Assembly (NCBI GenBank): GCA_963709085.1
Contig: CAVPVB010000007.1
Span: 1,860,001-1,924,000 of the forward strand
DNA: 64,000 bases
Source: Rhodovastum sp963709085
GTDB lineage: Bacteria; Pseudomonadota; Alphaproteobacteria; Acetobacterales; Acetobacteraceae
Direction: 5' to 3'
The notes under the pieces are model-generated. The model searched no databases. It worked only from the letters and a program-made list of their open reading frames with translations, and was not told the origin of the DNA. How positions within the stretch are numbered: position 1 is the first letter of the stretch; each line of letters begins with the position of its first letter. The translations under genes and the position numbers were made by a program. This document shows positions 58,671-64,000 of the stretch, piece by piece.

Positions 58671-60047
58671 GTGTTCGAGAATCTCTCGGAAAAATTCTCC
58701 GGCGTCTTCGACCGCCTGCGCAGCCGTGGCGCGCTGAGCGAGGACGACGTCGCCGACGCCCTGCGCGAGGTCCGCCTCGCCTTGCTTGATGCCGACGTGG
58801 CCTTGCCGGTAGTCAAGGACTTCGTCGCCAAGGTGCGCGAGCGCGCCGTCGGCCAGGAGGTGCTGGACAGCGTCTCGCCAGGCCAGCAGGTGGTGAAGAT
58901 CGTCAACGACGTGATGATCGAGCAGTTGGGCGGCGCCGGCGCCGTGCCGCTCAACCTGAACGCGCCGGCGCCGATCCCCATCCTGATGGTCGGCCTGCAG
59001 GGCTCGGGCAAGACCACCACCTCAGGCAAGCTGGCGCTGCGGTTCGCCCAGCGGCTGCGCAAGAAGGTGCTGCTGGCCAGCCTCGATACCCAGCGTCCGG
59101 CCGCCCAGTTGCAGCTCGCCCAGCTGGCCGAGCAGGCGGGCGTGCCCAGCCTGCCGATCATCGCCGGCCAGACGCCGCTGCAAATCGCCGCCCGCGCCAT
59201 GGATACCGCCCGGCGCGAAGTGTTCGACATCGTCATCCTCGACACTGCCGGCCGGCTTTCCATCGACGCGGTGCTGATGGAGGAGGTGAAATCCGTCCGC
59301 GCCGCCACCGACCCGGCCGAGACCCTGCTGGTGGTCGATGCCATGACCGGCCAGGACGCGGTGAACACCGCGCGCGCCTTCAACGAGGCGGTCGGCGTCA
59401 CCGGCATCGTGATCACCCGCATGGACGGCGACGCCCGCGGCGGCGCCGCGCTGTCGATGCGCGCGATTACCGGCGCGCCGATCAAGCTGGTCGGCATGGG
59501 CGAAAAGATCGACGCCCTGGAGGAGTTCCATCCGGAGCGGGTTGCCGGCCGCATCCTCGGCATGGGCGACGTGGTCGGCCTGGTGGAAAAGGCCAGCGAG
59601 ACCATCGACCAGGAGGAAGCGGAAAAACTCGCCCGCAAGATGGCGAAGGGCCGCTTCGACCTCGAGGACTATGTCAAGCAGATCAAGCAGATCGACAAGA
59701 TGGGCAGCCTGTCCTCGATAATCGGCATGCTGCCCGGCGCCGGCAAGATCAAGGCGCAACTGGACGCGGCGGGGCGGGGCGACCTCGACAAGACGATGTT
59801 CAAGCGCCACGTCGCCATCATCGGCTCGATGACGCCGAAAGAGCGCCGCACCCCCGATATCATCAAGGCCAGCCGCAAGAAGCGCATCGCCGCCGGCTCG
59901 GGCACCTCCGTGCAGGAGGTCAACCGGCTGCTCAAGCAGTTCGACGAGATGTCGAACATGATGAAGCGCATGAACAAGCTGGGGCAGAAGGGGCTGATGC
60001 GGCACGGCCTGTCCGCCCTGATGCCCGGCAACCGGCGGCAGTTCTGA
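58671..60047 (+). CDS. ffh: Signal recognition particle protein Ffh
   Basis: 458 residues from GTG 58671 (tgggg upstream). Ffh binds signal sequences and 4.5S RNA and brings ribosomes to FtsY. N domain at 1-95; G domain with the P-loop LMVGLQGSGKTTTSGKLALR, VLLASLDTQRPAAQLQL, DIVILDTAGRLSID and TRMDGDARGGAALSM; methionine-rich M domain after about 310 (FDEMSNMMKRMNKLGQKGLM). First gene of the conserved run to rplS. Confidence 0.96.
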   Translation: MFENLSEKFSGVFDRLRSRGALSEDDVADALREVRLALLDADVALPVVKDFVAKVRERAVGQEVLDSVSPGQQVVKIVNDVMIEQLGGAGAVPLNLNAPAPIPILMVGLQGSGKTTTSGKLALRFAQRLRKKVLLASLDTQRPAAQLQLAQLAEQAGVPSLPIIAGQTPLQIAARAMDTARREVFDIVILDTAGRLSIDAVLMEEVKSVRAATDPAETLLVVDAMTGQDAVNTARAFNEAVGVTGIVITRMDGDARGGAALSMRAITGAPIKLVGMGEKIDALEEFHPERVAGRILGMGDVVGLVEKASETIDQEEAEKLARKMAKGRFDLEDYVKQIKQIDKMGSLSSIIGMLPGAGKIKAQLDAAGRGDLDKTMFKRHVAIIGSMTPKERRTPDIIKASRKKRIAAGSGTSVQEVNRLLKQFDEMSNMMKRMNKLGQKGLMRHGLSALMPGNRRQF

Positions 60048-60090
60048 TTTTTTCCTTACCCGACCTGAAACGACGGAGACCTGATTCCCC

Positions 60091-60420
60091 ATGGGCCTGA
60101 AGATCCGACTTGCCCGCGCCGGCGCCAAGAAGCGGCCGTACTACCACATCGTGGTGGCCGACAGCCGCTCGCCGCGTGACGGCCGCTTCATCGAGAAGGT
60201 GGGCAGCTACAACCCGATGCTGCCGGCCGAGCACGCCGACCGCGTGCGCCTGCAGAACGAGCGCATCACCCACTGGCTCAGCGAGGGCGCGCTGGCGACC
60301 GACCGGGTCGCCCGCTTCCTGGCCAGTGCCGGCCTGGCGCCGATGCCGGTGTTTGTCGAGCAGCCGAAGCAGTCGCTGCCGAAGAAGAAGGCGCAGGAAC
60401 GCGCCAAAGCCGCGGGCTGA
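60091..60420 (+). CDS. rpsP: 30S ribosomal protein S16
   Basis: 109 residues. MGLKIRLARAGAKKRPYYHI and SPRDGRFIEKVGSYNPM are the S16 signatures. It needs to bind early in 30S assembly. A short lysine/alanine-rich tail follows, as in other alphaproteobacteria. rimM lies 11 bp downstream. Confidence 0.97.
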   Translation: MGLKIRLARAGAKKRPYYHIVVADSRSPRDGRFIEKVGSYNPMLPAEHADRVRLQNERITHWLSEGALATDRVARFLASAGLAPMPVFVEQPKQSLPKKKAQERAKAAG

Positions 60421-60448
60421 CCGGGGCTCAGGTGACCGGGGCTCAGGT
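60419..60448 (+). repeat. 15-bp tandem duplication at the rpsP-rimM junction
   Basis: gaccggggctcaggt occurs twice in direct succession (60419-60433, 60434-60448). It overlaps the rpsP stop and supplies two in-frame GTG codons (60432 and 60447), 15 bp apart, either of which could start rimM. Confidence 0.7.
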
Positions 60449-60971
60449 GCCGGAGCGTCGCATCCTGATGGGCGTGGTGGGCAGGCCGCATGGCGTGCGG
60501 GGGCTGGTGCGCGTGCACAGCTACACCGCCGACCCCGCGGACCTGCCGGCATACGGCCCGTTCCAGGATGAGCGCGGCCGGCAGTTTTCCCTCCGCTGGC
60601 GCGGCGAGGGCGTCGCCGAACTGGCGGAGATCGTTGACGGGCGCCCGGTGCCGGTGGCCGACCGCACCCAGGCGGACAAATTCGTCAATCTCCGCCTCTA
60701 CGCGAACCGCGAGCGCCTTCCGCCGGCCGACGGCGACGAATTCTACCTCGTCGATCTGGTGGGGCTGCAGGCCGTCGATCCGGACGGCAAGCCGCTCGGG
60801 CGCGTCGATACCGTGCATGATTACGGCGCCGGGGCCAGTCTGGAGATCGGTGCGCTGCTGGTGCCGTTCACCCGCGCCTGCGTGCCGGTGGTCGATATCG
60901 CCGGCGGGCGGATCACGGTGGTGCTGCCCGCGGAGATCGTGGTGCCGGGTCAGGCGGAGGACGCGGCATGA
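60432..60971 (+). CDS. rimM: 16S rRNA processing protein RimM
   Basis: 179 residues from GTG 60432; GTG 60447 is also possible (VPERRILMG). MGVVGRPHGVRGLVRVHSYT starts the RimM N domain, and EFYLVDLVGLQAVDPDGKPL with GAGASLEIGALLVPFTRACV is the PRC-barrel domain. It helps 30S head maturation with S19 and S16-linked steps. The stop overlaps the trmD start (ATGA). Confidence 0.95.
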   Translation: MTGAQVPERRILMGVVGRPHGVRGLVRVHSYTADPADLPAYGPFQDERGRQFSLRWRGEGVAELAEIVDGRPVPVADRTQADKFVNLRLYANRERLPPADGDEFYLVDLVGLQAVDPDGKPLGRVDTVHDYGAGASLEIGALLVPFTRACVPVVDIAGGRITVVLPAEIVVPGQAEDAA

Positions 60972-61700
60972 CCGCTCCCTGGCGCGCCAGCGTGCTGACG
61001 CTGTTCCCCGACGCTTTTCCCGGGCCGCTGGGCCAGTCGCTGGCCGGCCGCGCGCTGGAGCGGGGGATCTGGTCGCTGCTTGCGCACGACATCCGCGCCC
61101 ACGCGACCGACCGCCACCGCAGCGTGGACGACACGCCGTTCGGCGGCGGCGCCGGGATGGTGATGCGCCCCGACGTGCTCGATGCGGCGCTGCAGGCGGT
61201 CGCGGACGGACGGCCCGCCATCTACCTCACCCCGCGCGGCGCCCCGCTCACCCAGGCCCGGGTGCGCGACCTGGCGCGACGGCGCCGGCGTGGTGCTGCT
61301 GTGCGGCCGCTACGAGGGCGTCGACCAGCGGGTCATCGAGGCGCGCGGGCTCGAGGAAATCAACATCGGCGACTACGTGCTCTCGGGCGGCGAACTGCCC
61401 GCCATGGTGCTGCTGGATGCCTGCGTGCGCCTGCTGCCCGGCGTGATGGGGGCGGCCGAGAGCGCTGACGAGGAGAGTTTTTCCGCCGGGCTGCTGGAAT
61501 ATCCGCACTACACCCGCCCGGCCGAGTGGCAGGGGCGACTTGTGCCGGATGTGCTGCTGTCCGGCCACCACGCCGCCATCGCCGCCTGGCGGCGGCAGGA
61601 ATCCGAACGCATCACCCGCGAACGCCGGCCCGATCTGTGGGCCGCGTATCGCTCAGCCCATGCGGGCGGGCCGGTTGCCACCATGCCCGGCGCGCCGTAG
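60968..61700 (+). CDS. trmD: tRNA (guanine-37-N1)-methyltransferase, one frameshift
   Basis: About 244 residues. TrmD methylates G37 next to the anticodon and is normally essential. The first frame gives ASVLTLFPDAFPGPLGQSLA, the conserved DDTPFGGGAGMVMRPDVLDA and PAIYLTPRGAPLTQARVRDL. The second frame continues DGAGVVLLCGRYEGVDQRVI, NIGDYVLSGGELPAMVLLDA (SAM knot) and PHYTRPAEWQG. They join near 61277, where 'gcgcgac' leaves one base too many or two too few. An essential gene with this break points to a consensus error, not a pseudogene. Confidence 0.9.
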
Positions 61701-61721
61701 AAAAATACGAAAGGACAAGCC

Positions 61722-62135
61722 ATGAACATCATCCAGCAGTTCGAGGCGGAAGAGGTCGCCCGCCTCAGCGCCATCCGCCCGATTCCCGAATTCCGCCCCG
61801 GCGATTCGTTGCGCGTGTCGGTCAAGGTGGTCGAGGGCGAGCGCACCCGCACCCAGGCTTTCGAGGGTGTCTGCATCGCTCGTTCGAACAAGGGCCTGCA
61901 TTCCAACTTCACCGTGCGCAAGATCAGCTACGGCGAGGGCGTGGAACGCGTGTTTGCGCTGTATTCGCCGGTGATCGCCGAGATCCAGGTGGTGCGCCGC
62001 GGCGATGTGCGGCGGGCGAAGCTGTATTACCTGCGCGGCCGCAGCGGCAAGTCGGCGCGCATCGCCGAGCGCGCCCGCGAGGTGCCTGGCACCGCGGGCG
62101 CCGTCCCCGTGGCGGAGCAGGCGCAGGCCGAATAG
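61722..62135 (+). CDS. rplS: 50S ribosomal protein L19
   Basis: 137 residues. It starts MNIIQQFEAEEVARLSAIRP; DSLRVSVKVVEGERTRTQAF with EGVCIARSNKGLHSNFTVRK is the L19 signature. It lies at the 30S-50S interface. A short alanine/glutamate-rich tail follows residue 115. gaaagga precedes the start. Last gene of the ffh-rplS run. Confidence 0.97.
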   Translation: MNIIQQFEAEEVARLSAIRPIPEFRPGDSLRVSVKVVEGERTRTQAFEGVCIARSNKGLHSNFTVRKISYGEGVERVFALYSPVIAEIQVVRRGDVRRAKLYYLRGRSGKSARIAERAREVPGTAGAVPVAEQAQAE

Positions 62136-62165
62136 CGGCTGCTTGTGCCGGAGGAGGGAACGTCC

Positions 62166-63578
62166 ATGGCCCAGAACAAGCCCCGCACCCTGTTCGACAA
62201 GGTATGGGACAGCCACGTCGTCGAGCGTCTGCCCGATGGCACCTGCGTGCTGTACATCGACCGTCACCTCGTGCACGAGGTGACCAGCCCGCAGGCCTTC
62301 GAGGGGCTGCGGAATGCCGGGCGCAGCGTGCGTCGGCCTGATGCGACGCTCGCGGTGGTGGACCACAACATCCCGACCTCCGACCGCAGCCAGGGCATCG
62401 CCGAGCCGGAAAGCCGCCTCCAGGTGGAAACCCTGGAGCAGAATGTGGCCGCCTTCGGCGTGCCCTACATTCCGGTGCTGGATGCGCGGCAGGGCATCGT
62501 GCACATCGTCGGCCCCGAGCAGGGCGCCTCGCTGCCCGGCATGACCATCGTCTGCGGCGATTCGCATACCTCCACCCATGGGGCGCTGGGCGCGCTGGCC
62601 TTCGGCATCGGCACTTCCGAGGTCGAGCACGTGCTGGCGACGCAGACGCTGCTGCAGAAGCCGGCGAAGAACATGTCGGTCCGGGTGGACGGCACGCTGC
62701 CGCCGGGCTGCACGGCGAAGGATATCGTGCTGGCCGTCATCGGCCGGATCGGCACCGCCGGCGGCAACGGCCACGTGATCGAGTTCGGCGGCGAAGCGAT
62801 CCGCGCGCTCGACATGGCCGGACGCATGACGGTGTGCAACATGTCGATCGAGGCGGGCGCGCGGGCCGGCCTGATCGCGCCCGATGAAACCACGTTCGAC
62901 TATGTGCGCGGCCGGCCATTCGCGCCGCAAGGCGAGGCGTTCGACCGGGCCGTCGCCTATTGGCGCAGCCTGCCATCCGACCCCGGCGCCGTCTTCGACA
63001 AGACCGTCACCCTGGATGCCGCCGCCGTCGCCCCCATGGTCACCTGGGGCACCAGTCCCGAGGCGGTGCTGCCGATCACCGGCACGGTTCCGAACCCGGA
63101 GGACGAGGCCGACGAGGCCAAGCGCGCGCAGATCGCCCGCATGGTCGAGTACATGGGCCTGATTCCGGGCCAGAAACTGTCCGAGCTGGCGGTGGACGTG
63201 GTGTTCATCGGCTCCTGCACGAACGGCCGCATCGAGGATATCCGGGCGGTGGCGCAACTGGTGCAAGGCCGCCGCGTGGCGCCGGGCGTGCGTGCCATGG
63301 TCGTGCCGGGCTCGGGCCTGGTGAAGCTGCAGGCCGAGCAGGAGGGGCTGGACCGCATCCTGCGCGAGGCCGGCTTCGAGTGGCGCGAGGCCGGTTGCTC
63401 GATGTGCCTGGGCATGAACCCGGACAAGCTCACCCCGGGGCAGCGTTGCGCCAGCACCTCCAACCGCAATTTCGAGGGTCGCCAGGGACCGGGCGGGCGG
63501 ACGCATCTGCTGTCGCCGGCGATGGCCGCCGCCGCCGCGGTGACCGGCCGCCTCACCGATGTCCGGGAGCTGGTGTAA
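62166..63578 (+). CDS. leuC: 3-isopropylmalate dehydratase large subunit
   Basis: 470 residues from ATG 62166 (ggaggga upstream). LeuCD isomerises 2-isopropylmalate to 3-isopropylmalate in leucine synthesis. TIVCGDSHTSTHGALGALAF with GIGTSEVEHVLATQ is the aconitase-family signature. The [4Fe-4S] ligands are in VVFIGSCTNGRIEDIRAVAQ and EAGCSMCLGMNPDKL. The end of the gene overlaps the start of leuD (taATG). Confidence 0.97.
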   Translation: MAQNKPRTLFDKVWDSHVVERLPDGTCVLYIDRHLVHEVTSPQAFEGLRNAGRSVRRPDATLAVVDHNIPTSDRSQGIAEPESRLQVETLEQNVAAFGVPYIPVLDARQGIVHIVGPEQGASLPGMTIVCGDSHTSTHGALGALAFGIGTSEVEHVLATQTLLQKPAKNMSVRVDGTLPPGCTAKDIVLAVIGRIGTAGGNGHVIEFGGEAIRALDMAGRMTVCNMSIEAGARAGLIAPDETTFDYVRGRPFAPQGEAFDRAVAYWRSLPSDPGAVFDKTVTLDAAAVAPMVTWGTSPEAVLPITGTVPNPEDEADEAKRAQIARMVEYMGLIPGQKLSELAVDVVFIGSCTNGRIEDIRAVAQLVQGRRVAPGVRAMVVPGSGLVKLQAEQEGLDRILREAGFEWREAGCSMCLGMNPDKLTPGQRCASTSNRNFEGRQGPGGRTHLLSPAMAAAAAVTGRLTDVRELV

Positions 63579-64000
63579 TGGACGCGTTTACGACCCTCAC
63601 CGCCGTCGCGGCGCCCTTGCCGATGGCAAACGTCGATACCGACAAGATCATTCCGGCGCGGTTTCTCAAGACCATCCGGCGCACCGGGCTCGGCGTGAAT
63701 CTTTTCGACACGCTGCGCTACGACGCGGACGGCAACGAACGGCCGGATTTCGTGCTCAACCAGGAGCCGTACCGTGGCGCGCAGATTCTCATCGCGCATG
63801 AGAATTTCGGCTGCGGTTCCTCGCGCGAGCATGCCCCGTGGGCGCTGCTGGATTTCGGCATCCGTTGCGTCATCGCGCCGGACTTCGCCGATATTTTTTA
63901 CAACAACACCTTCAAGAACGGCATCCTGCCGATCCGCCTGCCGCGGGAGGTCTGCGACCTGCTGATGCAGGATGCGCGCATGGGCGGCAACGCGCGGCTG
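63578..64000 (+). CDS. leuD: 3-isopropylmalate dehydratase small subunit, cut by window end
   Basis: The first 141 codons of LeuD (usually about 200). MDAFTTLTAVAAPLPMANVD, TDKIIPARFLKTI and ENFGCGSSREHAPWALLDFG are the small-subunit signatures that shape the active site with LeuC. The start codon shares one base with the leuC stop. The C-terminal part lies beyond base 64000. Confidence 0.96.
   Translation, partial: MDAFTTLTAVAAPLPMANVDTDKIIPARFLKTIRRTGLGVNLFDTLRYDADGNERPDFVLNQEPYRGAQILIAHENFGCGSSREHAPWALLDFGIRCVIAPDFADIFYNNTFKNGILPIRLPREVCDLLMQDARMGGNARL

Noticed and set aside
61265..61290. Programmed frameshift in trmD
   Set aside because: No slippery heptamer or downstream structure is evident, and TrmD is not known to use one; an indel error is simpler.

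Overview
The window is GC-rich (about 70% by eye), with closely packed genes on both strands. It looks chromosomal and alphaproteobacterial, most likely Rhodospirillales/Acetobacteraceae. This is inferred from the CobS/CobT aerobic cobaltochelatase pair beside BolA and a J-domain protein, the secA - parvulin - argJ - GNAT/Nudix block, the ffh-rpsP-rimM-trmD-rplS run leading into leuCD, and short palindromic repeats with a 'ccagggcagagccctgg' core between genes. No tRNA, rRNA, CRISPR array or prophage was seen.

Layout. 1-3014: 3' part of gltB, then gltD, both carrying many +1 frameshifts. 3066-4253: an IS4-type insertion sequence. 4274-9358: a stress-type locus with two CBS proteins diverging from a universal stress protein and an FtsH protease, with an FNR-like box between them. 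9396-13620: biotin synthesis (bioAB diverging from bioFD). 13824-16833: a lone ABC solute-binding protein, then [2Fe-2S] and FAD subunits of a molybdenum hydroxylase without the catalytic subunit. 17031-20729: aminotransferase, GGT-like lipoprotein, M48 protease remnant, DsbA-like protein. 20738-23487: CheZ, a small membrane ORF, an OFA-type MFS transporter. 23605-26332: sulfite reductase CysI diverging from siroheme methyltransferase CobA. 26426-32669: hexapeptide acetyltransferase, membrane protein, RND adaptor and pump. 32754-37219: a complete branched-chain amino-acid ABC transporter. 37252-40540: a DUF4331 protein and a Tat-exported sulfatase in lower-GC DNA. 41029-47800: secA, parvulin, argJ, GNAT-Nudix fusion, lipoprotein. 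47954-53813: MoCF-domain protein, DUF2889, RHH protein, bolA, J-protein, cobS, cobT. 54111-58226: lipoprotein, OprB-like porin, S10 carboxypeptidase. 58671-64000: ffh, rpsP, rimM, trmD, rplS, leuC, leuD (cut by the window end).

The most interesting pattern concerns mobile DNA. Palindromic repeats are scattered between genes. One is split by the IS4-type element, another by a 232-bp MITE-like element. The two elements share the first 15 bases of their terminal inverted repeats and are inserted at the same point of the palindrome with a 5-bp duplication (cagag/ctctg). This points to a transposase that targets the repeat core and to a non-autonomous partner.

At least ten single-base insertions, mostly lengthening short homopolymers, break otherwise well-conserved genes (gltB, gltD, MFS gene, sulfatase, probably trmD). 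They look like consensus errors rather than decay, but the cluster of eight in gltBD deserves a check.
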